Shown here one piece after another: positions 1-8,962 of a DNA stretch of 64,000 nucleotides; position 1 is the first letter of the stretch; each line of letters opens with the position of its first letter. The notes beneath the pieces were generated by a model, which saw only the letters and a program-made list of their open reading frames with translations, had not been told where the DNA came from and searched no databases. The translations under genes and the position numbers were made by a program. This DNA comes from Pricia antarctica (GTDB lineage: Bacteria > Bacteroidota > Bacteroidia > Flavobacteriales > Flavobacteriaceae), in NCBI GenBank assembly GCA_011050085.1, contig DRGL01000022.1, forward strand, positions 1 to 64,000, in the 5' to 3' direction.

Positions 1-1092
1 AAGATAAACGGCCTCACCTGTTTTATTAACCCCAAAACCGGCATCACAACGTTCTTTGGCCGCACGTGAAGCAACATCCCTAGGCACCAAATTACCAAAG
101 GCAGGATATCGGCGTTCTAGATAATAATCACGATCCTCTTCTTTAAGTTGTGTAGGCTTTAATTTCCCGGAACGAATATCGTCAGCATCTTCTTTACGCG
201 CAGGCACCCAAATTCGGCCATCGTTTCGCAAAGATTCTGACATCAAAGTTAATTTAGATTGATGGTCTCCCGAAACGGGGATACAGGTCGGATGTATTTG
301 GGTAAAACAGGGGTTTGCAAAGAAAGCACCCCTTCGATGAGCACGCCATGCGGCCATGACATTACTTCCCATGGCATTTGTAGATAAATAAAATACGTTT
401 CCATAACCACCACTGGCCAGCACTACAGCATGTGCCGAATGTCGTTCAATTTCACCTGTAACTAGGTCGCGAGCAATAATACCTCTAGCTTTTCCATCTA
501 CCAAAACCAAATCCATCATTTCATGACGGTTAAAAGGCTTGATTTTTCCACGATTGATTTGTCGGTTCATGGCGGCATAACAGCCCAACAATAACTGCTG
601 TCCGGTCTGACCTTTGGCATAAAATGTACGGGATACGAGAACGCCTCCGAACGAACGGTTATCCAATAATCCACCGTATTCTCGGGCGAAAGGGACCCCT
701 TGGGCAACGCATTGGTCAATGATATTACTCGATTCTTCTGCGAGACGGTAAACGTTAGCCTCCCGAGAACGGTAGTCACCCCCTTTTACCGTATCGTAAA
801 ATAGACGATACGCACTGTCACCATCTCCTTGATAATTTTTTGCCGCATTAATACCACCTTGTGCCGCAATCGAGTGTGCACGTCGAGGTGAGTCTTGGTA
901 GCAAAACGTTTTAACATTATATCCCAATTCGGCAAGGGTTGCCGCGGCAGAACCACCTGCAAGTCCAGTACCGACAACAATAACGTCGATATTTCGTTTG
1001 TTCGCTGGATTGACCAGATTAATTTCGTTCTTATGATTTGTCCATTTATCGGCCAATGGCCCTGATGGAACTTTAGAATCCAATATGCCCAT
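1..1092 (-). CDS. sdhA: Succinate dehydrogenase flavoprotein subunit (partial)
   Basis: This is the catalytic FAD subunit of succinate dehydrogenase (complex II), which oxidises succinate to fumarate on the cytoplasmic face of the inner membrane. The frame is open from an ATG at 1092 to base 1, giving 364 codons; the C-terminal part lies outside the window. Reading the minus strand I see the dinucleotide-binding loop GTGLAGG (about residues 41-47), the covalent flavin site [11 protein letters not shown] with His73, and a substrate-site motif HPTCIP. It follows sdhC by 4 bp on the same strand, so the two are co-transcribed; the iron-sulfur subunit is expected next, beyond the left edge. The N-terminus, with a short leader before the FAD loop, fits the Bacteroidota/Bacillus-type enzyme rather than the E. 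coli type. Confidence 0.96.
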   Translation of the reverse strand, partial: MGILDSKVPSGPLADKWTNHKNEINLVNPANKRNIDVIVVGTGLAGGSAAATLAELGYNVKTFCYQDSPRRAHSIAAQGGINAAKNYQGDGDSAYRLFYDTVKGGDYRSREANVYRLAEESSNIIDQCVAQGVPFAREYGGLLDNRSFGGVLVSRTFYAKGQTGQQLLLGCYAAMNRQINRGKIKPFNRHEMMDLVLVDGKARGIIARDLVTGEIERHSAHAVVLASGGYGNVFYLSTNAMGSNVMAAWRAHRRGAFFANPCFTQIHPTCIPVSGDHQSKLTLMSESLRNDGRIWVPARKEDADDIRSGKLKPTQLKEEDRDYYLERRYPAFGNLVPRDVASRAAKERCDAGFGVNKTGEAVYL

Positions 1093-1096
1093 AAAT

Positions 1097-1765
1097 CTAA
1101 TGTGTTATTGGGTTAAAATGATGATAGAGTGCGATAAATATGAATCCTGCGGGAATCGCAACCGCGTATATTTTTGTGAATCCGGAAATAGCGGCCGAAT
1201 ACTTATTATTGACACCCATTGTCTGGAATGACGATGCAAAACCATGCCACAAATGCAAAGAAAGCAGTATAAAGGCGCCGACGTAAATCAAGGTTCTTGG
1301 TAAGGACTCGAATTTATGTACCGTTTCCTCAAGATATCTTGAAGCCTCCGCTGGGTTGCCCTCTATGTATTTATAGTTCATTTCAGGAAGCCAAAAATCA
1401 TAAAAATGTAATCCAAGGAAAGCCAAAACGACCGCCCCGGTAATAATCATGTTACGAGAAACCCACGAAGCATTGGAGCTGCCGTTGTATTTCTTGTATT
1501 TTATCGCCCGTGCTTTATTGTTCTGTAACTCGAGAACAATACCCATCACAAAATGTACGATAACCCCGGCAATCAGAATCGGTTGCAAAATAAATTGCAC
1601 CAACCCATTGTACCCCATGAAATGGGACCATTCGTTAAAGGTTTCGGGAGCCAGCACCGAGGTAACGTTAATGGTAAAGTGCTGTGCCAAAAAGAAAACA
1701 AGAAAAAGTCCGGACAAAGCCATGACGACTTTTCGGGCTATTGAAGATTTTATCAATCCGCTCAT
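1097..1765 (-). CDS. sdhC: Succinate dehydrogenase cytochrome b subunit
   Basis: Membrane anchor of complex II (cytochrome b558 family, as in Bacillus and Bacteroidota), 222 residues, carrying haem and passing electrons to menaquinone. Five hydrophobic helices are visible (near residues 13-30, 55-75, 104-122, 158-178 and 195-215). Candidate haem-ligand histidines lie in or near them: QHF in helix 1, H67 in the second, GLHFYDF in the third, LHLWHGF in the fourth, and YHHF at the C-terminus. The ATG at 1765 gives a normal family N-terminus. It is first in the operon sdhC-sdhA, with a well-matched promoter 54 bases or more upstream. Confidence 0.95.
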   Translation of the reverse strand: MSGLIKSSIARKVVMALSGLFLVFFLAQHFTINVTSVLAPETFNEWSHFMGYNGLVQFILQPILIAGVIVHFVMGIVLELQNNKARAIKYKKYNGSSNASWVSRNMIITGAVVLAFLGLHFYDFWLPEMNYKYIEGNPAEASRYLEETVHKFESLPRTLIYVGAFILLSLHLWHGFASSFQTMGVNNKYSAAISGFTKIYAVAIPAGFIFIALYHHFNPITH

Positions 1766-1818
1766 TATAGTAGCTTGGAATTATGGATATAAGGTAACAT
1801 CCAGATTTTGAATGTCTA

Positions 1819-1850
1819 CAAAATTAGGGCATAGGCGCCTGTTTAACAAA
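1819..1850 (-). promoter_or_regulatory. Promoter of the sdhCA operon
   Basis: On the minus strand a TTTG (1847-1850) is followed after 20 bases by TAATTTTG (1819-1826). This matches the Bacteroidota sigma-ABfr consensus of TTTG at -33 and TAnnTTTG at -7. The implied start of transcription is near 1812, leaving a leader of about 47 bases before sdhC. Confidence 0.7.
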
Positions 1851-1954
1851 CTTTACAAAGCTTTCCTATCTTTATTTGGAGGAATTCTAAAAAACTTTCA
1901 AAAGCTGTTTAAGGGATAAATGGATATTGATTGATTGTAGCGCTTTTCGTTCAA

Positions 1955-1980
1955 CAAAAATTCGTTTGATTGCAAACGAA
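1955..1980 (-). terminator. Rho-independent terminator after the HU/SPOR gene
   Basis: On the minus strand TTCGTTTG and CAAACGAA form a perfect 8-bp stem around a 4-base loop (1961-1980), directly followed by a run of five T (1956-1960). It lies about 60 bases past the stop of the gene ending at 2043. The arm at 1975-1984 can also pair with 1942-1951 (10 bp), giving an alternative longer hairpin. Confidence 0.65.
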
Positions 1981-2042
1981 AAGCTTTAAAATTTGCATGG
2001 AAGTGGGCGAAATAAAATAGGATAACTCTATTGCCCGGTCTT

Positions 2043-3002
2043 TTAATGCGTAGATTTTAGCCAAGCATCTTTTTGTGAAACCTTGATTTCACGAAGGGCT
2101 TGAAGAGCACGACCTGCATCGGAGAAGCTGTCGTAAGCTACCATGTGTAATCCGAAAGGATTCGTACCAATGTAAGATGGATGAAAACCTAAGGCTGTCA
2201 GTTGTGAAATTTTCTTATCTGCATTGGTTTTGTATCGAAAAGCCCCAGCGATAATATGATGAATCTTTTTGTCCGAATTTTCAATGGCCGCTTTCTTTGT
2301 GGTTTTTAGGGTAATTGTTGGTAATTCTAGCGGATCCGTATCAAAAAAAGTAGCTTCTTGAATACGTTTGGAAACCTGTTGGTGCGCCTCTTCACGAACG
2401 AGCTGTTGGTTGTTTTGATCTGCCTTATAAAATTGGTAGCCCCCAAATCCGGTGGTCAGAGCCAACAAAACTACAGCGGCATATCTCACGTACGGCCGGG
2501 CAGCTACTGTGTTCCGTTTTTCTGGTGTGAAGGCAATAGGTGTTTTTTCCTCTAAAACCTTTACTTCTTCTTTCATCACCTCTCGAGAGACAGGTTGGGC
2601 GACAAATGATGACATACCGTAAGATGAGGTCAAATAATTAGCTTTTCCTGAGGGCTGAAACTGTATTTTGTTCTCTGAACTGGACCAAAGCTCTCCAATG
2701 TCGGCCAATGTTAATCTTTCGCCTTTACTAAGTCGAAGTTTCCAATCGGCGACCTCTTCTTCAACTTGTTTAAACATATCGTCGAAAGAAATCTTTTGGG
2801 CTTCAGCCACATATGAAACTAACAACCCGTCATTGGATAATAGCTGTTGATTGAAGGATACGGTCTTTGAAGGAGGATATAAGGTATGTGTTTCTTCGTG
2901 GATGATTGCCGAGCTCGCCTGAGTCAAAAATGCTCCGAAACCGGGAACAACGACACAGTTGTATCGGTATAGTAATTCTGAAATGTAGTGTTCTAACGCC
3001 AT
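2043..3002 (-). CDS. HU-CCDC81 and SPOR domain protein
   Basis: Flavobacterial protein of about 319 residues. The N-terminal ~130 residues match the paired HU-like modules named HU-CCDC81 (motif YNCVVVPGFGAFL near residues 14-26). One transmembrane helix follows near 172-190 (YAAVVLLALTTGFGGYQFY), and the last ~70 residues form a SPOR domain (HHIIAGAFRYKTNADKKISQL), which in other proteins binds denuded peptidoglycan at division sites. The protein would therefore link a DNA-binding-like cytoplasmic part to the periplasmic wall; that role is inferred from domains only. I chose ATG 3002 because a TTG nine bases further upstream gives an odd extra MSI. It is monocistronic, divergent from dprA. 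Confidence 0.85.
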   Translation of the reverse strand: MALEHYISELLYRYNCVVVPGFGAFLTQASSAIIHEETHTLYPPSKTVSFNQQLLSNDGLLVSYVAEAQKISFDDMFKQVEEEVADWKLRLSKGERLTLADIGELWSSSENKIQFQPSGKANYLTSSYGMSSFVAQPVSREVMKEEVKVLEEKTPIAFTPEKRNTVAARPYVRYAAVVLLALTTGFGGYQFYKADQNNQQLVREEAHQQVSKRIQEATFFDTDPLELPTITLKTTKKAAIENSDKKIHHIIAGAFRYKTNADKKISQLTALGFHPSYIGTNPFGLHMVAYDSFSDAGRALQALREIKVSQKDAWLKSTH

Positions 3003-3065
3003 GATAGACAAATATTAGAAAATATAAAGGGGGATGCCAGTCACCATCGTACTTTTTATTAACAT

Positions 3066-3073
3066 TATATTTG
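3066..3073 (+). promoter_or_regulatory. -7 element of the dprA promoter
   Basis: TATATTTG fits the TAnnTTTG -7 consensus and lies 34 bases before the dprA ATG. The -33 region is weak. A second match, TAACTTTG at 3088-3095, is too close to the start codon to be the main site. Confidence 0.4.
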
Positions 3074-3107
3074 ATATGTTTTGTGAATAACTTTGATGAC
3101 TTTTTAG

Positions 3108-4211
3108 ATGGATGAAAATGAAATGATTGCGGTATTACGATTGCAGAACGTTGCGAATATTGGCGATGTCTCGGCCAAAAAATTGATATCGTATTGTGGA
3201 AGTCCCGCAGCTGTTTTCTCAGATAAACGTGACCATCTTTTAAAGATTGAGGGCATCGGATCTTTCACCTTACGTGGTCTTTATGACGAAAAACACCGCA
3301 AAGCCGCTGAAGAGGAGCTTGCTTACATCCAAAAGAACAATATCGAGTACACCTATTTTGAGGATGCCAATCACCCCAAATTATTAAAACATTGTACGGA
3401 TAGCCCAATTCTACTTTTTAAGCGTGGGAATATTGATCTTACGGGAAGAAAAATTATAAGCGTTGTTGGCACTCGGAAGATTACCAGCTATGGAACTGCG
3501 TTCTGCGAGAAATTTATAGAAGATATTGCGCTATTAAACCCGATTATCGTGAGCGGATTTGCTTATGGTGTAGATATTACCATTCAAAAGCTAGCTGTCA
3601 AACACGGCCTACAGACGATTGGATGCCTTGCACACGGGCTCAACCAAATGTATCCGAAAACACATGCGAAATATATCAAAGAGGTAGAGAAAAACGGTGG
3701 ATTTTTCACTGAATTTTGGAGTACCAGCCAGCCTGAACGTGAACATTTTTTAAAACGTAATCGCATTATTGCTGGTATGAGTGAAGCAACCATCGTGGTA
3801 GAATCTGCTGAAAAAGGGGGCAGCTTAGTTACCGCAGATATCGCGAACAGCTACAACCGAGATGTCTTTGCCGTGCCAGGTCGAACCGGAGACACGTACA
3901 GTACCGGATGCAATAACCTTATTAAACAGCAAAAAGCACATATGATGACCTCCGCTGCCGACTTGGTTTATCTATTGAATTGGGATGTCAAGGAAAAAAA
4001 GACGCCAAGTGTGCAAAAACAGCTTTTCGTCGAGCTAGACGAAACCGAACAATCCATTTACGATTATTTATTTGAAAACGGAAAACAGCAATTGGACAGT
4101 ATTGCCTTGGAATGCCGATTACCGATTTTCAAAGTATCTTCTACCTTGTTGAATATGGAAATGAAAGGAGTGGTTAGGCCGTTACCGGGAAAGTTGTTCG
4201 AAGCCCTTTAA
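3108..4211 (+). CDS. dprA: DNA-processing protein DprA
   Basis: DprA loads RecA onto incoming single-stranded DNA during natural transformation. The protein has 367 residues, the usual length. It starts with a helix-hairpin-helix/SAM-like region (NVANIGDVSAKKLISYCG), followed by the DprA Rossmann core with VGTRKITSYG, SGFAYGVD, FLKRNRIIAGMS and GGSLVTA..A signatures and a final VFAVPG, and ends in a winged-helix domain (residues ~305-367). The core residues look intact. It stands alone, divergent from the HU/SPOR gene and convergent with a decayed gene and trpS. Its presence suggests competence, although no uptake genes are in the window. Confidence 0.95.
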   Translation: MDENEMIAVLRLQNVANIGDVSAKKLISYCGSPAAVFSDKRDHLLKIEGIGSFTLRGLYDEKHRKAAEEELAYIQKNNIEYTYFEDANHPKLLKHCTDSPILLFKRGNIDLTGRKIISVVGTRKITSYGTAFCEKFIEDIALLNPIIVSGFAYGVDITIQKLAVKHGLQTIGCLAHGLNQMYPKTHAKYIKEVEKNGGFFTEFWSTSQPEREHFLKRNRIIAGMSEATIVVESAEKGGSLVTADIANSYNRDVFAVPGRTGDTYSTGCNNLIKQQKAHMMTSAADLVYLLNWDVKEKKTPSVQKQLFVELDETEQSIYDYLFENGKQQLDSIALECRLPIFKVSSTLLNMEMKGVVRPLPGKLFEAL

Positions 4212-4249
4212 TAGCTTAGGGATATTAGAACTCGTTGGGCCGAAATCCC

Positions 4250-4492
4250 TTAAATGTCTTCAAAAAAATCTTGCGAATTCTCAATATTCAGTTTCATACT
4301 GTCTTTATACGTTTCGTTTTTCTGTCAATAGACAAAACCCAATGACAGACCGAGCAGTCTGTTGGATTTCCGTTTATTGATGAGAGAGGCGCGAATCGGT
4401 AGTTCATCGATGAAAAACTTCCGAAAATCCAACTGATAACAAAATACAGTGCTAAAGCGCTTAGCAAAAACAAACTGAATAGTTGGTCTCGT
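4250..4492 (-). pseudogene. Remnant of an unidentified gene (beta-strand-rich fragment)
   Basis: Directly after the trpS stop on the same strand the sequence reads as about 54 codons of plausible protein (pieces such as TRPTIQFVFAKRF and ELPIRASLINKRKSNRLLG), then an in-frame TGA at 4325-4327, then 24 more plausible codons (KLNIENSQDFFEDI) up to a TAA at 4250. There is no start codon, so the 5' part is gone. The alternating hydrophobic pattern resembles an outer-membrane barrel C-terminus or similar beta-rich domain, but I do not recognise the family. It could also be chance; composition and the clean continuation past the stop favour decay. Confidence 0.4.
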
Positions 4493-4498
4493 TTTGAT

Positions 4499-5467
4499 TC
4501 AATACCCCAACTTCTCCCTAACCCTTTCCAGAACTCCGTTCGCTACCTTCTTTGCCTTTGCGGCACCGATTGAAAGCGCTTCGTCAACCTCATCGTGATG
4601 ATTATTATAATAGTCATACTTCTCACGGGCAATATCGAATTTCTGGACAACAACTTCGTAGAGCGCCTGTTTGGCGTGACCATATCCGTAATTTCCTGCG
4701 AGGTAGTTGGCACTCATTTCTTCGATCTGCTCTACTGATGCCAGAAGTTTATATAGCGCAAATATAGTATCGTTAGAAGGGTCCTTTGGGTCTTCCATCG
4801 GAGTGCTGTCTGTTGCAATGCCCATAATCTGTTTGCGCAACTTCTTATCCGGTTGAAAAAGATTGATCAGGTTACCCCGGCTTTTGCTCATCTTTTCTCC
4901 ATCGGTGCCGGGCACATACTTAGTTTCTTCTTGAACCTTACCTTCTGGAATCACGAATGTTTCTCCCATCTGCGCATGAAACCGGGATGCCACATCACGG
5001 GTCATTTCTATATGTTGCAACTGATCTTTGCCCACAGGTACTATATTCGCGTCGTATAAGAGAATATCGGCAGCCATCAACATGGGATAGCTAAAAAGCC
5101 CTGCATTTACGTCACCAAGCCGATCAGACTTGTCTTTAAAAGAATGGGCAAGGGTCAAACGTTGATAGGGGAAAAAACAACTTAAGTACCATGCCAGTTC
5201 GGTTACTTGTGATACATCGCTTTGGCGATAAAAAACCGTTTTCTCAATATCAAGTCCGAATGCGAGCCAGGCAGAGGCGATGGCATAGGTGTTCTGTCGT
5301 AGCTCATCGGCATTTTTAATCTGTGTGAGCGAATGCATATCCGCAATAAAGAGAAAAGATTCGTTTTCCGGATTTTGTGCCATTTCAATTGCTGGCATAA
5401 TCGCCCCTAAAATATTGCCTAAATGCGGGGTGCCCGTACTCTGTATGCCTGTTAAAATTCTTGCCAT
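4499..5467 (-). CDS. trpS: Tryptophanyl-tRNA synthetase
   Basis: Class I aminoacyl-tRNA synthetase that charges tRNA-Trp, 322 residues, the normal size for the compact bacterial enzyme. The HIGH-like motif appears as TGTPHLGNILG (residues 11-21) and the KMSKS loop is exact at 192-196. The helix DMHSLTQI and the PMLMAADILLY segment are typical for TrpRS. The ATG at 5467 gives MARILTGIQ, the family N-terminus. It is transcribed alone, divergently from plsC, with 181 bp between the two starts. No T-box-like leader is visible. Confidence 0.97.
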   Translation of the reverse strand: MARILTGIQSTGTPHLGNILGAIMPAIEMAQNPENESFLFIADMHSLTQIKNADELRQNTYAIASAWLAFGLDIEKTVFYRQSDVSQVTELAWYLSCFFPYQRLTLAHSFKDKSDRLGDVNAGLFSYPMLMAADILLYDANIVPVGKDQLQHIEMTRDVASRFHAQMGETFVIPEGKVQEETKYVPGTDGEKMSKSRGNLINLFQPDKKLRKQIMGIATDSTPMEDPKDPSNDTIFALYKLLASVEQIEEMSANYLAGNYGYGHAKQALYEVVVQKFDIAREKYDYYNNHHDEVDEALSIGAAKAKKVANGVLERVREKLGY

Positions 5468-5648
5468 TTTTAAAATATTGGAGGTTTTGGCTCAATTTCG
5501 CGCAATTCTGAACTCCGATAGAACCGAATTATGCTAATTTGCACGAATCTGCTTTTCTAAACCTTAATTTGTTGAAGGTCGGTATGACCAAATCGAAAGT
5601 CAAATATAGAAAAACGGTAGTATCTATTGAAATCATTACCTCTAATCG

Positions 5649-6389
5649 ATGATAGAATTTCTCAATAAAATAGGTTACACCATTTATCGAATCTGGTTCT
5701 ACATTCTGGTAACCCTCCCCATAATTATCTTCTTCCCTTTTTTAGTATTGGCCACACTAGGAGAGAAATGGTATCCCCAATTCTTCTGGATGGCCCGAAA
5801 TCTTTGGGCAACCCCCATTCTATATGGAATGGGTTGTCCGCCAAAAATTAAAAGGGAGCAGCGAATGGAGCGTAAAAAAAGCTATATGTTGGTTGCCAAT
5901 CACACTAGTATGTTGGATATTATGTTGATGCTTTATATCAGCAAAAATCCTTTTGTTTTTGTTGGAAAGAAAGAACTTGTTAAAATTCCTCTATTCGGAT
6001 TTTTTTATAAACGCGTCTGTATCTTAGTAGATAGGGAGGATACCAGAAGCCGAACGGGAGTCTATCGTCGGGCGCAAAAACGTTTGAACCAAGGGCTTAG
6101 TATCTGCATTTTTCCCGAAGGCGGAGTACCCGACGATGAAAACGTTTTACTGGATACATTTAAGGATGGAGCTTTTAAAATGGCTATTGCGCATAAAATT
6201 TCAGTAGTGCCAATTACTTTTAATGACAATAAAAAAAGATTCTCTTTTACATTTTTTAGCGGAAGCCCTGGAAAAATTCGAGCGACAGTGCATCGCTTTT
6301 TCGAAACTAGACTTTTAAACGAAAGTGATAAAGTATCTTTGAAGACAGAGGTCAGAAGCGTTATTTTGAAAGAGCTTCAATTGGATTAG
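5649..6389 (+). CDS. plsC: 1-acyl-sn-glycerol-3-phosphate acyltransferase (PlsC family)
   Basis: Membrane-bound enzyme that adds the second acyl chain to lysophosphatidate to make phosphatidate in phospholipid synthesis. It has 246 residues. A hydrophobic helix at 17-37 anchors the N-terminus. The catalytic HX4D motif is NHTSMLD (84-90, His85 and Asp90) and the acceptor-binding motif is FPEGG (155-159). The region VGKKELVKIPLFGFF between them is typical of PlsC. It is a single gene with no close neighbour on its strand. The family includes other lysophospholipid and ornithine-lipid acyltransferases, so the exact acceptor is inferred. Confidence 0.9.
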   Translation: MIEFLNKIGYTIYRIWFYILVTLPIIIFFPFLVLATLGEKWYPQFFWMARNLWATPILYGMGCPPKIKREQRMERKKSYMLVANHTSMLDIMLMLYISKNPFVFVGKKELVKIPLFGFFYKRVCILVDREDTRSRTGVYRRAQKRLNQGLSICIFPEGGVPDDENVLLDTFKDGAFKMAIAHKISVVPITFNDNKKRFSFTFFSGSPGKIRATVHRFFETRLLNESDKVSLKTEVRSVILKELQLD

Positions 6390-6480
6390 TATTTTAGCGC
6401 GTTTGTGTTTTCTAGAAGAAGACATCCTAGTTCTTTTCCTATTTTGGTATTGAAATTGTTTACTTACCTTCCGTAAGCTT

Positions 6481-8271
6481 CTAAAGCTTAAAGTTCAGCC
6501 CACTATAAACGCCAATCGAAAAAGGTCGAAAGTTGCCGGAGACATTAGAAAATGTGTTCAGTTGATATTTAAATACCGGCTCTATATTCAGTTGTATTTT
6601 GGGCGTAAATTTATAGTTGACACCAAAACCGATATTGGTACTAAAATTAATATCATTCAAGTTTCGGGCCTCACCGATTTCCGTGGTCAGCTCACCTGAG
6701 CTGAGGCTTATTGAATTATTCGTTAGAAACAAAGAACTGATACCACCGACCACATTTATACCAAACCTACTATCAAGCAACGCATAATCAAGTTCCAAGG
6801 GTACTTCGAGGTATCCGAACTGCTGTAAAACAGTACCATCGCGTAAGTCAGTCATGTTGTTGACCTCTGGGGAAAAACTCTCTGGAGACCCCGAATCCGA
6901 GACAGAATTGTTCAAGGCCAAATTCTGCGCACCGCCGTCATAAACAATATTCTGTAACCCCCTGCTATTCGATGCCGCCAATGTTGGCGAGAACGCTACA
7001 TTATCGGTGTTGTAGCCATACTCGGTTTTATGAATGCCTGATCGCACACTCAACCTATTAGACACGGCATAAGCTATCGATAGCCCATAACTCATATTCG
7101 TACTGCCCGATTTAGCATTCGGGGAAAAACCTGGGTCAATGGGCGACCCTTCTCCTAACGCATCAAAATAAACTGGGGCCACGTTCGGGCCACCAGACCA
7201 CCGGTTAGTTGACGCTTCCGCTAGCTCTTCTTCCTCATTCTGCGCCTCGACTGCCTCAAAGATTGATTTTTTATTATTTGTCACTAGAGTGTCTTTTGCC
7301 TGTTCATCTTTCTCAATCTGAGTACTTTGGGCAATCGCCGTATCCGAAACTTCGGAAGCTCTATTGTCATTTTCATGACTTTTTACAACGGCATCTTTAG
7401 TTTTACTGTTTTCATCGGCTTGTAAAGTATTAGTGTTTTTCGAATTCTCAGCATCAAATGTAACAATGGCCTTATTAGGGTCTTTATAAAGACTAGGATT
7501 ATTACTATCAGACTCAGACGTATTGCTATCGTCCATACTACTGCGTTTCAAATTGTTGGTTGCCAATTGAATTTTTTCAGGAGCATGATTTTCTCCATTT
7601 TTATCAATGTCGAAGTCTCTTTCGACGCTGCCATTTGATGATACCCTATCACTTTCTCTGACGTCGGTATCCAATGGTATATTCGGTAAGGTTTTGTTTT
7701 TGGCGCTTCGATTAACATACTCTTCGGAACTATCTTGGCTTCCGTTTTTACTACTTGTCAATTCATTTCTACTTTTTTCTTGTATTTGTAAAGTGTTCTT
7801 TTGATTGCTCCTTTTGTCTTTATTGGAACTATATATATCATCCGAGTTTTCCGAATCGCCTACCGCTCCCTGATCAGTAATAGAATGGCCTTCGGCATCA
7901 TTGTCAACATCCTTCTTATCAGTGTTGCTTACCACTGGATTTTCTGAAGACTCATTAATTTCTAAAGCATTTTTTTGAACTTGCTCTACATCGGTTTCGG
8001 CACCATCTTGTTTTCCCTTTGTAGTATTTGTCTTTTCGGTGTCTGTAATTGTTGACGGTATTTTATCAGGCTTGTTTAAGGAGTAGAAAGAAATTAATGC
8101 AATGGCCAATACTGCAGCTACACCCCCCAATTGCCACCATAGAGGAATTATTCGCCTTTTTCGTTTTTTATCAAGCGAATTTTCGATATCCCTCCAGATC
8201 TTTTCATCGGGTATTTCCCGAAAGCTCTTGAACTTTTCCCGAAAGAGTTCGTCTATATTTTTCTTGTCCAT
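6481..8271 (-). CDS. Anti-sigma-like / outer-membrane beta-barrel fusion (Dma-type candidate)
   Basis: Protein of 596 residues with an unusual layout. Residues 1-40 are charged and cytoplasmic (MDKKNIDELFREKFKSF, IWRDIENSLDKKRKRR), like the short sigma-binding segment of Bacteroidota anti-sigma factors. Residues about 44-65 form one transmembrane helix (WWQLGGVAAVLAIALISF). Residues 66 to about 355 are a low-complexity Ser/Asn/Asp/Glu/Lys-rich linker. The last ~235 residues look like an outer-membrane barrel with alternating strands and a GLNFKL end. The ECF sigma gene lies 32 bp upstream. As I recall, this architecture was described in Bacteroides as dual membrane-spanning anti-sigma factors (Dma). 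I infer that it senses the outer membrane and holds the sigma factor. Confidence 0.75.
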   Translation of the reverse strand: MDKKNIDELFREKFKSFREIPDEKIWRDIENSLDKKRKRRIIPLWWQLGGVAAVLAIALISFYSLNKPDKIPSTITDTEKTNTTKGKQDGAETDVEQVQKNALEINESSENPVVSNTDKKDVDNDAEGHSITDQGAVGDSENSDDIYSSNKDKRSNQKNTLQIQEKSRNELTSSKNGSQDSSEEYVNRSAKNKTLPNIPLDTDVRESDRVSSNGSVERDFDIDKNGENHAPEKIQLATNNLKRSSMDDSNTSESDSNNPSLYKDPNKAIVTFDAENSKNTNTLQADENSKTKDAVVKSHENDNRASEVSDTAIAQSTQIEKDEQAKDTLVTNNKKSIFEAVEAQNEEEELAEASTNRWSGGPNVAPVYFDALGEGSPIDPGFSPNAKSGSTNMSYGLSIAYAVSNRLSVRSGIHKTEYGYNTDNVAFSPTLAASNSRGLQNIVYDGGAQNLALNNSVSDSGSPESFSPEVNNMTDLRDGTVLQQFGYLEVPLELDYALLDSRFGINVVGGISSLFLTNNSISLSSGELTTEIGEARNLNDINFSTNIGFGVNYKFTPKIQLNIEPVFKYQLNTFSNVSGNFRPFSIGVYSGLNFKL

Positions 8272-8303
8272 ATTACTAACGACTTGGTACTTGGTCTAAT
8301 CGG

Positions 8304-8879
8304 CTATAAGCAACTTTCCATAATTATAAATAGAAGTATGCCGAGGATTGCAATATTCCGTTTCATTTCGATTTTCTCCTTTAAAATCATTCGGGCACGG
8401 GCCAGGTTTGACTTTGATGTACCTGGTGACGTTCCTAAAAGTGCTCCAATTTCCTGATGGGTATATCCGTCCAAAACATACATAGTAAAGGTCAATCGAT
8501 ATTTGTTCGGTAGTTCTTGAATATAACCCAACAACGTCTCTAAACTTATATTGGCATGGTCCGATTCAATTTCAACGTTAACCTCTTCTTCAAAATTATC
8601 GGTTACCAAATTCAAATGCTCTTCTTTACGGTATTTCTGCATCACGGTATTTACCGTTATGCGTTTGGCCCATCCTTCAAAAGATCCTTTGGCCTTAAAT
8701 TGACCGATTTTATCGTATATGGTCATGAAGCTATCGTGCAGATTGTCTTCGGCCTCCGTTCTATTGCGCGAGTATTTAAGGCAGGTGCCGAACAACATAG
8801 GGGAAAACTCCCGATATAGTTGTTCTTGCGCCTTCCTATTGCCCTGTTTGCAGCGTTCGATGAGTGGTTCGAGACTCAA
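8304..8879 (-). CDS. ECF RNA polymerase sigma factor with hydrophobic C-terminal tail
   Basis: Sigma-70 family ECF factor of 191 residues. Region 2 is seen around residues 25-95 (GTCLKYSRNRTEAEDNLHD, then FEGWAKRITVNTVMQKYRK) and region 4 at about 115-170 (LPNKYRLTFTMYVLDGYTHQEIG, SNLARARMILK). No upstream ATG exists in frame before a stop, so the start is TTG at 8879, with a -7 box 36-43 bases upstream. It sits between a lipoprotein gene and the anti-sigma/barrel fusion, so it is very likely the partner of that fusion. The last 20 residues are strongly hydrophobic (IAILGILLFII), which is unusual for an ECF factor and could tie it to the membrane. Confidence 0.9.
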   Translation of the reverse strand: MSLEPLIERCKQGNRKAQEQLYREFSPMLFGTCLKYSRNRTEAEDNLHDSFMTIYDKIGQFKAKGSFEGWAKRITVNTVMQKYRKEEHLNLVTDNFEEEVNVEIESDHANISLETLLGYIQELPNKYRLTFTMYVLDGYTHQEIGALLGTSPGTSKSNLARARMILKEKIEMKRNIAILGILLFIIMESCL

Positions 8880-8914
8880 AATTATAGGTTGGATTATGTG
8901 CAGGTCTACTACTT

Positions 8915-8922
8915 CAAATATA
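8915..8922 (-). promoter_or_regulatory. -7 element upstream of the ECF sigma gene
   Basis: The minus strand reads TATATTTG, an exact TAnnTTTG match, 36-43 bases before the TTG start. The -33 position carries only a weak TTTC. This suggests that the sigma and fusion genes have their own housekeeping promoter in the 83-bp gap after the lipoprotein gene. Confidence 0.45.
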
Positions 8923-8962
8923 ATACCAATTCAGTGTAAGAAAGTATCTGAAGGAGTAGGTT

